Both the position numbers and the translations under genes were made by a program. The notes beneath the pieces are model-generated. The model searched no databases. It worked only from the letters and a program-made list of their open reading frames with translations, and was not told the DNA's origin. Of a stretch of 36,359 nt of DNA, positions 8,125 to 15,902 are shown one piece after another. Origin of the DNA: Microbacterium resistens NBRC 103078 (GTDB lineage Bacteria; Actinomycetota; Actinomycetes; Actinomycetales; Microbacteriaceae); contig NZ_BCRA01000057.1 in the NCBI RefSeq assembly GCF_001552355.1, positions 1 through 36,359 on the forward strand, read 5' to 3'. Position 1 is the stretch's first letter. Every line of letters starts with the position of its first letter.

Positions 8125-9099
8125 ATGCGCCAGGTCATCATCATCGGCTCCGGCCCCGCCGGGTTCACGGCCGCCATCTACGCCGCGAGGGCGGATCTGA
8201 AGCCCCTGCTGATCGCCAGCACCGTCGAGGTCGGCGGCGAGCTGATGAAGACCACCGAGGTCGAGAACTTCCCCGGCTTCCCTGAGGGGATCCAGGGTCC
8301 GGACCTGATGGCCAAGCTGCAGGAGCAGGCGGAGAAGTTCGGCACCGAGGTCGTCTACGACGACGTCGTGGAGCTGGAGCTGGACGGCCCGGTGAAGAAG
8401 GTCGTGCTCGGCAGCGGGACGACGCACGAGGCCCGCACCGTCATCTACGCGACCGGATCCGCCTACCGCAAGCTCGGCGTCGAGGGCGAGGAGCGCCTGT
8501 CCGGGCACGGTGTGTCCTGGTGCGCCACCTGCGACGGCTTCTTCTTCCGCCAGAAGACCATCGCCGTGGTCGGCGGCGGCGACTCGGCGATGGAGGAGGC
8601 GACGTTCCTCACCCGCTTCGCCGACAAGGTCTACGTGATCCACCGCAAGGACACCCTGCGCGCCTCGAAGATCATGCAGGAGCGCGCGTTCGCGAACGAG
8701 AAGATCGAGTTCATCTGGAACAGCGAGGTCGAGCAGATCCTCGGCGAGACGGAGACCACCGGGGTGCGGCTGCGCAACACGGTCGACGGCACCACGAGCG
8801 AGCTGGAGCTGGACGGCCTGTTCATCGCGATCGGCAACGACCCGCGCACGCACCTCGTGCACGGCAAGCTCGAGCTCACCCCCGAGGGGACGATCTGGGT
8901 GGACGGACGCTCCTCGCGCACGTCCGTTCCCGGTGTCTTCGCGGCCGGCGACGTGATCGACCCCACCTATCGCCAGGCGGCCACCGCCGCCGGCTCGGGG
9001 ACGGTCTCCGCGCTGGACGCCGAGCACTTCCTCGCCGACCTGGACGACGCCTCGGTCGAGGTGCCCGCCGCCGAGGCCGCGGAGATCATCGTCGCCTGA
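8125..9099 (+). CDS. trxB: Thioredoxin-disulfide reductase
   Basis: The protein has 324 residues, the usual length of the low-molecular-weight flavoenzyme that passes electrons from NADPH through FAD to thioredoxin. It has the FAD-binding GSGPAGFTAAIYAARA at about 8-23, the redox-active CATC at 133-136, the NADPH-binding VVGGGDSAMEEA at about 152-163, and the C-terminal FAD segment VPGVFAAGDVIDP near 271-283. No fused thioredoxin domain is present. The start at 8125 has a good GAGGAG site. The partner gene trxA follows after 85 nt, and both genes carry SigR-type promoters. Confidence 0.96.
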   Translation: MRQVIIIGSGPAGFTAAIYAARADLKPLLIASTVEVGGELMKTTEVENFPGFPEGIQGPDLMAKLQEQAEKFGTEVVYDDVVELELDGPVKKVVLGSGTTHEARTVIYATGSAYRKLGVEGEERLSGHGVSWCATCDGFFFRQKTIAVVGGGDSAMEEATFLTRFADKVYVIHRKDTLRASKIMQERAFANEKIEFIWNSEVEQILGETETTGVRLRNTVDGTTSELELDGLFIAIGNDPRTHLVHGKLELTPEGTIWVDGRSSRTSVPGVFAAGDVIDPTYRQAATAAGSGTVSALDAEHFLADLDDASVEVPAAEAAEIIVA

Positions 9100-9103
9100 C
9101 CCC

Positions 9104-9131
9104 GGGGAACAACTTCCCCCCGACGGCTGTT
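9104..9131 (+). promoter_or_regulatory. Second SigR/SigH-type promoter, for trxA
   Basis: GGAAC (9106-9110), exactly 18 nt, then GTT (9129-9131). The variant GGAAC is accepted by SigH-type sigma factors. The -35 half sits in a small perfect hairpin (GGGGAA 9104-9109 with TTCCCC 9114-9119) that could also weaken read-through from trxB. Confidence 0.65.
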
Positions 9132-9184
9132 GGGATGCTTCGACAGGACTCAGCAACCGAGCGAACCTCGAACAAGGAGAAACC

Positions 9185-9508
9185 ATGAGTGCCAAGGCAA
9201 CCAGCCAGGCGACCTGGGAGCAGGACGTGCTTCAGGCCGAAGGCCCCGTCCTCGTCGACTTCTGGGCCGCGTGGTGCGGGCCGTGCCGCATGGTCGCGCC
9301 CGTCCTCGACGAGATCCAGGCCGAGAACCCCGAGAAGATCACCATCCTCAAGCTCAACGTGGACGAGAACCCGGAGCTGGCGATGAAGTACCAGATCACC
9401 TCGATTCCGGCGATGAAGGTCTTCCACGGCGGCGAGGTCAAGACGACCATCATCGGCGCGAAGCCGAAGTTCGCGCTGGAGAAGGACCTGGCCGACTTCC
9501 TGGCCTGA
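9185..9508 (+). CDS. trxA: Thioredoxin
   Basis: The protein has 107 residues, the canonical thioredoxin length, with the active site WCGPC at residues 30-34, preceded by VLVDFWAA. The cis-proline loop (TSIPAMKVF) lies about 43 residues after it. It reduces cytoplasmic protein disulfides and is recharged by the neighbouring TrxB. The AAGGAG site lies about 6 nt before the ATG. A very strong hairpin follows the stop codon. Confidence 0.97.
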   Translation: MSAKATSQATWEQDVLQAEGPVLVDFWAAWCGPCRMVAPVLDEIQAENPEKITILKLNVDENPELAMKYQITSIPAMKVFHGGEVKTTIIGAKPKFALEKDLADFLA

Positions 9509-9535
9509 CCCGCGTCGGCCTCCGGGCCGCCACGT

Positions 9536-9573
9536 CCGAAGGACCCCGTCTCCGCGGAGACGGGGTCCTTCGG
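9536..9573. terminator. Strong bidirectional terminator after trxA
   Basis: Two 19-nt arms (9536-9554 and 9555-9573, starting CCGAAGGACCCCGTCTCCG) are perfectly complementary. The central CCGCGG would form the loop. It sits between the convergent trxA and PIG-L genes and can stop transcription from both sides. Confidence 0.85.
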
Positions 9574-9586
9574 CGTTCGTCGGGGG

Positions 9587-10273
9587 TCAGGGCCCGGCCA
9601 GCTCCGCGTGGTCGTTCGCGCGGACGAAACCGCAGGCACGGGTCGTCCCCGCCAGGCACCCCTTCGCGAGCATCAGCGCGCTGTAGTAGTCGATGTAGCG
9701 GAACCCGTAGGTCTCGCCCCGCGCGAAGGCCTGGCCCTGGATCGCCGCGCGCCACGCCTCGTAGGCCGCGTCCGGGATGTCGACGTACATGTTCGGGACG
9801 AACCCCTCGGCGTCCTCCCAGTTGTCGGCGTGCAGGATCTGCGACACCCCGTGCCGGCCGTGGGGGCTCCCCACCGGGAGCGAGGCCAGGAACCGGGCGC
9901 GCTCGGCGAGGATCGCCGCGCGCTCGTGGTCGCGGTGGATCGAGTGCTTCCAGTGCGTGATGACGATCTCCGGCTTCTCCTGACGGATGATGTCGGCGAT
10001 CTGCTCGGCGGCGCTGTCGTCGTCGGGGAGGAACCCGTCCGAGTAGTCCAGGACCCGGAACTCCGCGCCGATGCCGGCCGCGAACGCCTCGCCCTCGGCG
10101 ACCTTCTGCGTCCGATACTCCTCCGGGGAGACGGTCGGGTGCCCGCGCTCTCCGTACGTGCACGCCAGGATGATCGCCCGATCCCCCTCCTGGACCATCT
10201 TGGCGAGGGTGGGTCCCGCCGTCAGGTCCATGTCGCCGATGTGCCCGCCGATCGCCAGCACCGTCCTGCCCAT
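9587..10273 (-). CDS. PIG-L (LmbE-like) family deacetylase, variant active site
   Basis: The protein has 228 residues in the family of zinc-dependent N-deacetylases of GlcNAc-type sugars (MshB, BshB, PIG-L). The N-terminal metal motif, usually AHPDD, reads GGHIGD here: His11 and Asp14 fit the zinc ligands, but the Asp that normally acts as general base is Gly13. The second metal motif HRDH follows HWKHSI. YGERG and the C-terminal YYSAL segment also fit. It closes the ABC transporter cluster, suggesting a cytoplasmic step on an imported amino sugar. I chose the ATG at 10273 because GGAG lies 6 nt upstream. An upstream ATG at 10309 overlaps the permease stop (ATGA), would add 12 residues, and cannot be excluded. 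Confidence 0.82.
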   Translation of the reverse strand: MGRTVLAIGGHIGDMDLTAGPTLAKMVQEGDRAIILACTYGERGHPTVSPEEYRTQKVAEGEAFAAGIGAEFRVLDYSDGFLPDDDSAAEQIADIIRQEKPEIVITHWKHSIHRDHERAAILAERARFLASLPVGSPHGRHGVSQILHADNWEDAEGFVPNMYVDIPDAAYEAWRAAIQGQAFARGETYGFRYIDYYSALMLAKGCLAGTTRACGFVRANDHAELAGP

Positions 10274-10305
10274 GTTCTGCTCCGTTTCTCCGTGGTCGGG
10301 GGTCG

Positions 10306-11193
10306 TCATTTCAGGCCGCTGAGCATGATGCCGCGGACGTAGTACTTCTGCAGGAAGAGGAACACCACCAGCACCGGGAGGGTGCTGATCACGATGCCCG
10401 CCATCACGATGGGCATCGTCCGGTTCGGGTCGATGAAGCTCTGCAGCATCTGGATGCCGACCGGGAGCGTCATCAGGTCCGGGTTGCTCGACGCGATCAG
10501 CGAGGACCAGATGTACTCGTTCCACTGGCCGACGAACGTGATGAGGCCGAGCGTGATCGCGACCGGCTTCGTCTGCGGCAGGATGATGCTCGCGAACAGC
10601 CGCCACTCCCCCGCGCCGTCGATCCGGGCCGCCTCCAGCATCTCGTTGGGCACGCTCAGCATGAACTGGCGCATGAGGAAGATGCCGAAGCCGCTGACGA
10701 GGAACGGCAGCATCAGGGAGACGATGTTGTTCGTCATGCCGCCCTCGCCGCCCTGGCCGAGGATGTTGTTCCCGCCGACGAGCGGCCAGTTCAGCATGAT
10801 GAGGAAGTCCGGGATCAGCAGCAGGAACGGCGGCAGCATCATCGTCGCCAGCACGAACCGGAAGATGACGTCCCGCCCGCGGAAGCGCAGCTTGGCGAGG
10901 GCGTAGCCGGCCATCGCCGAGGTGATGAGCACGGAGACGGTGACCACCAGCGTCACCACGACGCTGTTGAGGAAGAGCTTGCCGAGCTGGAGCTGCTCCA
11001 CCGCGCTGGCGTAGTTGTCCCACGTCCAGACCTCCGGGAGGAAGCGGTAGGGGAAGATCCCGTATTCACCCGGCCCCTTGAGCGAGCTGAACACCGTGTC
11101 CAGGAACGGGATGACCATGAGCACGCCGCCGATGGCGACGACGAGGTACGAGATCCAGGGGAACGGGTGCCGCCTGCTGCGCGATCGGCTCAT
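10306..11193 (-). CDS. Carbohydrate ABC transporter permease (MalG type)
   Basis: The protein has 295 residues and six membrane helices. The conserved cytoplasmic EAA loop (EAARIDGAGEWRLFASIILP) contacts the ATPase. The C-terminal KYYVRGIMLSGLK is typical of MalG/UgpE-type sugar permeases. An unusually glycine-rich periplasmic loop (GGNNILGQGGEGGM) lies mid-protein. The ATG at 11193 overlaps the stop of the first permease (ATGA), so the two are translationally coupled. No ATP-binding subunit is encoded nearby; such importers often share one MsmK/MsiK-type ATPase encoded elsewhere. Confidence 0.92.
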   Translation of the reverse strand: MSRSRSRRHPFPWISYLVVAIGGVLMVIPFLDTVFSSLKGPGEYGIFPYRFLPEVWTWDNYASAVEQLQLGKLFLNSVVVTLVVTVSVLITSAMAGYALAKLRFRGRDVIFRFVLATMMLPPFLLLIPDFLIMLNWPLVGGNNILGQGGEGGMTNNIVSLMLPFLVSGFGIFLMRQFMLSVPNEMLEAARIDGAGEWRLFASIILPQTKPVAITLGLITFVGQWNEYIWSSLIASSNPDLMTLPVGIQMLQSFIDPNRTMPIVMAGIVISTLPVLVVFLFLQKYYVRGIMLSGLK

Positions 11194-12161
11194 TCGTCGT
11201 CTCCTCCGCCGCGACGGCTGATCCAGAGCTGGAGCAGCGTGATGATGAAGATGATGAGGAACAGCACCATCGCCATGGCGCTGGCCGTCCCCCAGGCGCC
11301 GAACTTGAACGCCTGCTGGTACATCTCGAACGCGGCGACGTTGGTGGCGTTGGCCGGTCCGCCGTCCTTGGTCATCACGATGATGAGCGCGAAGGACTGG
11401 AGCCCTGCGATGCACTGCGTGATGAACACGAACACCAGCGAGGGCCGCAGCAGCGGCAGGGTGATGCTCCAGAACGTCCGCCAGCTGCCCGCGCCGTCGA
11501 GCTCGGCGGCCTCGTACATGTTGCGGTCGATCGCCTTGATGCCGGCGGTGAGGATCAGCACGGCCGATCCGATCGAGGCCCACGCCTGCACGACCGCCAC
11601 GGCGGGAAGGGCGATCGACGGATCCGACAGGAAGCCGATCGAGTTGACGCCGAGGGCGTTGAGCACCGCGTTGATGAGCCCCGCCGGCTGGTACAGCATC
11701 TTCCAGACGTTGCCGATGGCGACGACGGTCGCCACGACCGGGAGGAAGTAGAGGAACCGCCAGAACCCCTGGAGCTTGAGCCGTTCGATCAACTGGGCCA
11801 CGACGAGGGAGCCGCCCACGGCCAGGATCACGGCGAGGAACGCGAACACGAACGTGTTGACGAGGATCGGCATCACGAACGTGCCGTCGAGGTTCAGGAT
11901 GTCGGCGTAGTTCTGAAGCCCGATGAACTCGATCGTCGTGAGGTCGAACCCGCCCCAGTTCGACACCGACAGGAAGATCGCGAAGAACGTCGGCAGGATC
12001 AGGAAGACGGTGAAGAACAGCAGGGAGGGCGCCAGGAACAGGTAGCCGGCGCGCGCCTCCCGCCGGAACCGCCGAGAGCGGCGGGAAGGTGCGCCGCCGG
12101 GCCCGGCGAGCTCGCGCTCCGCCGCCGCCGGCGTCGGCACCATCAGGGTGGTGTTGGCCAT
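11190..12161 (-). CDS. Carbohydrate ABC transporter permease (MalF type)
   Basis: The protein has 323 residues. A basic cytoplasmic N-terminus (SRRSRRFRREARAG, about 27-40) precedes six membrane helices beginning YLFLAPSLLFFTVFLILP. The EAA loop reads YEAAELDGAGSWRTFWSITLPLLRP. It is the MalF/UgpA-type partner of the following permease. It lies 57 nt after the binding-protein gene, separated from it by a strong hairpin. Confidence 0.92.
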   Translation of the reverse strand: MANTTLMVPTPAAAERELAGPGGAPSRRSRRFRREARAGYLFLAPSLLFFTVFLILPTFFAIFLSVSNWGGFDLTTIEFIGLQNYADILNLDGTFVMPILVNTFVFAFLAVILAVGGSLVVAQLIERLKLQGFWRFLYFLPVVATVVAIGNVWKMLYQPAGLINAVLNALGVNSIGFLSDPSIALPAVAVVQAWASIGSAVLILTAGIKAIDRNMYEAAELDGAGSWRTFWSITLPLLRPSLVFVFITQCIAGLQSFALIIVMTKDGGPANATNVAAFEMYQQAFKFGAWGTASAMAMVLFLIIFIITLLQLWISRRGGGDDE

Positions 12162-12183
12162 CGGGTCTCTCCGTGGGTCGTGC

Positions 12184-12213
12184 CGGTGGCGGGGGCCGCT
12201 GCCCCCGCCACCG
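12184..12213 (-). terminator. Hairpin between binding-protein and permease genes
   Basis: A 13-bp perfect stem (12184-12196 with 12201-12213, arm CGGTGGCGGGGGC) has a 4-nt loop. In binding-protein operons such a hairpin stabilises the upstream mRNA or partly terminates it, giving more binding protein than permease. That role is inferred here. Confidence 0.65.
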
Positions 12214-12218
12214 AGGGG

Positions 12219-13529
12219 TCACTTGACCTGCGCGTCGATCTCCGCGACGAGCTTCGAGAAGGTCTTCGCCGCATCGGCGCCGTTCACGAGGATCTCGTTG
12301 AGGGCCACGTTGGTCGACGTCTTCGCCTCGTACGCGTTCGGCGCGTTGGACTCGGCCATCGCGTAGTCGGCCGCGTCGTACACGGCCTTCAGGTTCGGGT
12401 CCTTCGCGAGGAACTCCGGCCCGAGGGTGGCCGCGTCGTCCTTGCGCGGCGGGATCAGGCCCTGGTCGGCGAGGAACGTCCCGAGCCCGGTGACGCCGGC
12501 GTCGGTCTGGTGCGAGTTCAGCCAGGACAGGAACTCCCACGCCTCCTTCTGGTGCTTGCTGCCGGAGTTCACGCCGGTGAAGAAGCTGTAGGCGAGGGAG
12601 CCGGTGTCGCCGGCCTTCGGCCCGGGTACGGGAGCGACCCCGACGTTGGCGTAGTCGTCGCCCATGGAGTTCTTGAGGCTTCCGATCCACCATCCCGCCT
12701 GGATCGCCATCGCCACGCCGCCGGTCGGGAAGGCCTTCGTCGGCATGATCGACGTGTCCGTGGCGCCCGACGCGGCCAGCTCCGCCTCGAGGGCCATCGT
12801 CTGCTCGGCGGTGTCGTCCATGGCCGAGGAGCCGTCGGCCGCGAGGAACTCCCCTCCGGCCGCGTCCAGCAGCGAGAGGAAGGGATGCACGGTGTGGTTG
12901 TCACCGTCCTGGATCACCGAGAGCCCCTGGACCGTCACGTTGCCGGACCCGTCCTTCTTGGTGGTGGCCTCGGCCGCCGCCTTCAGCTCGTCCCAGGACG
13001 CCGGAGGCGCGTCGTAGCCGGCCTCCTGCAGGAGCTTCTTGTTGTAGAAGAGCGCGTAGGTGTTGAACTCCGTCGGATAGCCGAGGATCTCGCCGTCGCC
13101 GGTCGTGACGGAGTCCAGGGCGGCCTGGCTGTAGTTCGTCTCGATGTCCTTCGCCACGTCCGCCGGGGGCTCCGCGAGCACGTTGTTCTTCGCCAGCTGG
13201 CCGCCCCACAGCGAGTAGGAGCTGAAGACGTCCGCACCGCGGCCGCCGGTCTGGCGGACGTTGAGCGTCGTGAGCAGCTCGTCGAAGTTCACCGCCTGCG
13301 AGACGACCTGGATCTTCGGGTTCTCCTCGTTCCACTGGTCGATGAGCGCTCCGATGCCGCTCTTGAACGGCTCGCTGCCGTAGTGGCTCAGGAACGTGAG
13401 CTTCACGACGCCGTCGGCGGAGTCTCCCCCGCCCGCGCCGGTGCATCCGGCGAGCGCCACGGCCGCCGCACCGACGATCGCGACGGTCTTCGTCGTTCGT
13501 CCGAGCCGGCGAAAGGCCTTCGTCTTCAT
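12219..13529 (-). CDS. Extracellular sugar-binding lipoprotein of an ABC importer
   Basis: The protein has 436 residues. A type II signal peptide (basic MKTKAFRRLGRTTK, then a hydrophobic core) ends in lipobox L-A-G-C with lipidated Cys29 and a Gly-rich tether. The mature part is a MalE/UgpB-type family 1 binding protein: VKLTFLSHYG opening, FNTYALFYNKKLLQEAGYDAPPASWDEL near 176-203, and an aromatic WWIGSLKNS strand near 286-294. It would capture a sugar or oligosaccharide and deliver it to the two permeases. The ligand cannot be read from the sequence; the divergent NamZ-like gene suggests a muramic-acid-containing glycan. Confidence 0.92.
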   Translation of the reverse strand: MKTKAFRRLGRTTKTVAIVGAAAVALAGCTGAGGGDSADGVVKLTFLSHYGSEPFKSGIGALIDQWNEENPKIQVVSQAVNFDELLTTLNVRQTGGRGADVFSSYSLWGGQLAKNNVLAEPPADVAKDIETNYSQAALDSVTTGDGEILGYPTEFNTYALFYNKKLLQEAGYDAPPASWDELKAAAEATTKKDGSGNVTVQGLSVIQDGDNHTVHPFLSLLDAAGGEFLAADGSSAMDDTAEQTMALEAELAASGATDTSIMPTKAFPTGGVAMAIQAGWWIGSLKNSMGDDYANVGVAPVPGPKAGDTGSLAYSFFTGVNSGSKHQKEAWEFLSWLNSHQTDAGVTGLGTFLADQGLIPPRKDDAATLGPEFLAKDPNLKAVYDAADYAMAESNAPNAYEAKTSTNVALNEILVNGADAAKTFSKLVAEIDAQVK

Positions 13530-13562
13530 GGGTATTCCTCTCAGGGGTGCAGTGCGGGGGAC

Positions 13563-14522
13563 TCAGGCGTCCAGGGTCGTGTGCATGATCGTGAACGTCC
13601 GCGTCACGGAGAATCCGGTCTTGAGGTAGAGGCGACCGGCCGGGGATTCCTCGTCGGTCCAGAGGAACCACGCGCTGTGTGCGCCGAGCGCGCGCATGCG
13701 CTCCAGCGTCAGGTGCAGGAGGATCTCGCCGAGACCGTTCCCCCGGCTCTCCGGGAGCACCCCGAACGGCCCGAAACGCTCGAGGACGTTCTCGTAGGTG
13801 CCGTGCATAGCCCAGCCGAGCATCGTGCCCTCGGGATCTCGGCACACCATGATCCGTTCGAGGGCCTGTCCGCCGAGGACGCCCTCGCGGATGCCGCGCG
13901 ACCAGTCGGCGTTGAACCGGGAGCCGGCGATGTCGATGAGGTCGACGAGGTCGTCGCCCTCGGGCGAGAAGAACCGCCACCCCTCGCCGCGCAGGCGCTC
14001 GATCCGCTCCCGCACGCTCTCCGGCATCGCGTAGTCGTTGAGCGTCCGGTCCATGGCGACGGCGCGGTACTGGGTCTCGAAGCCCATCGTGCGGAGGAAG
14101 GCGGCCGCCTCGGGGTACCGCTCCTCGTCGAGTCCCGGGAGGAAGTAGTTCGGCGTGTACGAGGAGAAGAAGACGCGGGAGACGCCCTGCTCGCGCAGCC
14201 ACTCCAGCGCCCGGGTCATCAACCCCCGGGCGATGCCCGCGCGCCGTGCCTCCGGGACGACGAAGAAGAACGGGATCCACCCGGAGTCGGGCTCCAGGTC
14301 GGCGCCCTCCGCCGCGATGAGGCGGCGCACGGCGTACACGGCGCCGACGAGGCGGCCGTCCTTCTCGGCGACGAGGAGCCCGTGCGGATCGAAGTTCCGA
14401 TCCAGCAGCACGAGGTCGCGGAACCGGTCATAGGTCACCCCGTCTCCGGGGGCCGAGCGGGTCCACGCATCGGCGAGCGCGGGGCCGTCCCCGGCTCGGA
14501 AGGTACGAAGGATTGCGTCCAT
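13563..14522 (-). CDS. Tandem GNAT-domain N-acetyltransferase
   Basis: The protein has 319 residues and carries two acetyl-CoA-binding motif A segments: FFFVVPEARRAGIARGLM in the N-terminal half and VLPESRGNGLGEILLHL in the C-terminal half, so it is a duplicated GNAT protein. The acceptor is unknown. As first gene of a sugar-import cluster that also encodes a deacetylase, it may act on an amino sugar. The start at 14522 has a GGAG site. The alternative ATG at 14561 lies upstream of the transcription start expected from the TTGACA promoter, so I reject it. It lies 33 nt before the binding-protein gene and probably leads the operon. Confidence 0.85.
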   Translation of the reverse strand: MDAILRTFRAGDGPALADAWTRSAPGDGVTYDRFRDLVLLDRNFDPHGLLVAEKDGRLVGAVYAVRRLIAAEGADLEPDSGWIPFFFVVPEARRAGIARGLMTRALEWLREQGVSRVFFSSYTPNYFLPGLDEERYPEAAAFLRTMGFETQYRAVAMDRTLNDYAMPESVRERIERLRGEGWRFFSPEGDDLVDLIDIAGSRFNADWSRGIREGVLGGQALERIMVCRDPEGTMLGWAMHGTYENVLERFGPFGVLPESRGNGLGEILLHLTLERMRALGAHSAWFLWTDEESPAGRLYLKTGFSVTRTFTIMHTTLDA

Positions 14523-14564
14523 GAAATCTCCTGCATCGAGCGACGTCGTCACGATGGTCACGAA

Positions 14565-14592
14565 ACTACATTCCGATATGTGGGAGTGTCAA
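14565..14592 (-). promoter_or_regulatory. Sigma-70-type promoter of the GNAT-ABC-PIG-L operon
   Basis: On the minus strand TTGACA (14592-14587, a perfect -35) is followed by 16 nt and TGTAGT (14570-14565). Expected transcription starts near 14558, about 36 nt before the chosen ATG. The divergent region 14562-14650 is notably AT-richer than its surroundings. Confidence 0.65.
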
Positions 14593-14710
14593 GAATTTTT
14601 CTTTCAGGCGTGGATCACGTAAATGAATTACCAAACGGAGCCCGTTCCTGCTAGAAAGGGGGCGGATCGACGGCAGCGTTCCGCCGTCCCCGAGCACCGA
14701 GAGGATGGCG

Positions 14711-15898
14711 ATGATGCCGCGGACCAGGACCGGCGCCGAGATCGTCGCCGCTAAGCCCGAGCGGCTGAGCGGCGCGCGCATCGGACTGCTCACGAACTTC
14801 ACCGGCACGATGCCCGACCTCTCCCGCAGCGTCGACGCGCTCGCGCGCGCGGGCGTCCCCCTCGTGCACCTCTTCGGCCCCGAGCATGGGCTCAGCGGCG
14901 CCGTCCAGGCCGGCGAGAGCACGAACGACGACCACGATCCCGGGACCGGCCTCCCCCTCAGCGACACCTACCTCGCCGACGACGACCGACTCGATGAGAT
15001 CGTCTCGTCCTCCGGCGTCGACGCGCTGGTGTTCGACATGCAGGACATCGGCGTGCGCTTCTACACCTATGTCTGGACCATGTACGACGCGATGCGCACG
15101 GCCGCGCGCCTCGGGATCCGCTTCACCGTCCTCGATCGCCCCAATCCGCTCGGCGGCGCGGTGGTCAGCGGGCCGGGGATCACCGATCCGGCCTATGCCA
15201 GCTTCGTCGGGCGCGTCGACGTCCCACAGCGGCACGGGCTCACCGCCGGTGAGCTCGCCCGGCTGTTCGTCGCGCGTGATCTCGCCGCAGAGGGCCTGGA
15301 GCTCGAGCTGGACGTCGTGTCGATGGAGGGCTGGGATCCCGCCCGCGACTTCGCCGCCACCGGGCTGCCCTGGGTCCCGCCGTCACCCAACATGCCGACG
15401 CTCGACACGGCGTTCGCGTTCGCCGGCACGGGCCTGTTCGAGGGGACGACCCTGAGCGAGGGACGGGGCACCACCCTTCCCTTCCAGCTCCTCGGGGCGC
15501 CCTTCCTCGATGAGCGTTTCGCGGCCGCCGCCCGCGGGCGCGACCTTCCCGGCGTCCTCGTGCGCGACGCCTGGTTCCAGCCGACCTTCCACAAGTACGC
15601 CGGGGAGACGGTCCGCGGCGTCCAGCTGCACCTCGTCGACCGGTACGCGTTCGATCCCGTGGCCACGGCGGTCGCGCTCCTCGAGATCGCCCACGAGACC
15701 GCTCCGGAACAGACCGCCAGCCTCGGTGCCGGGGAGAGGATCGACCCCGGCGACTCCGGATTCGCCCTCGACCGCCTCTGGGGATCGCCAGAACTGCGTC
15801 GGGCCCTGGACGGCTCGGCCTCGTTCGAGGCGCTCGATCTGCGCACCCGTCCGACCGTGGACCACTACGCCGAGGGCGTGCTGATCTACGAGCGCTGA
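14711..15898 (+). CDS. namZ: DUF1343 / GH171 NamZ-like exo-N-acetylmuramidase, no signal peptide
   Basis: The protein has 395 residues. It matches the DUF1343 family, whose Bacillus member NamZ (YbbC) removes MurNAc from the non-reducing end of glycans. Marks are the first strand ARIGLLTNFTG (22-32), LFGPEHGLSG with Glu58 as likely catalytic residue, GVDALVFDMQDIGVRFYTYVWTM in two parts near 99-121, VLDRPNPLGG, PSPNMPTLDTA from 224, and FEGTTLSEGRGTTLPF. The family domain begins within about 20 residues of the start, leaving no room for a signal peptide, so the enzyme appears cytoplasmic, unlike exported NamZ. GAGAGG lies 6 nt before the ATG at 14711; the ATG at 14705 would have no spacer. 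It diverges from the transporter operon. Confidence 0.85.
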   Translation: MMPRTRTGAEIVAAKPERLSGARIGLLTNFTGTMPDLSRSVDALARAGVPLVHLFGPEHGLSGAVQAGESTNDDHDPGTGLPLSDTYLADDDRLDEIVSSSGVDALVFDMQDIGVRFYTYVWTMYDAMRTAARLGIRFTVLDRPNPLGGAVVSGPGITDPAYASFVGRVDVPQRHGLTAGELARLFVARDLAAEGLELELDVVSMEGWDPARDFAATGLPWVPPSPNMPTLDTAFAFAGTGLFEGTTLSEGRGTTLPFQLLGAPFLDERFAAAARGRDLPGVLVRDAWFQPTFHKYAGETVRGVQLHLVDRYAFDPVATAVALLEIAHETAPEQTASLGAGERIDPGDSGFALDRLWGSPELRRALDGSASFEALDLRTRPTVDHYAEGVLIYER

Positions 15899-15902
15899 GG
15901 GG

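Noticed and set aside
10306..12693. A 795-codon reading frame fused to the MalG-type permease
   Set aside because: Only the last 295 residues look like a permease; the first part is the wrong frame of the MalF-type gene, whose stop overlaps the true ATG.
14609..14619. CGTG-GAT-CACG palindrome as an operator for the namZ/ABC divergent promoter
   Set aside because: Only 4-bp arms, too short to separate from chance without comparative data.
12180..14654. An 824-codon plus-strand open frame
   Set aside because: Antisense to the binding protein and GNAT genes, whose sense proteins have clear domains.
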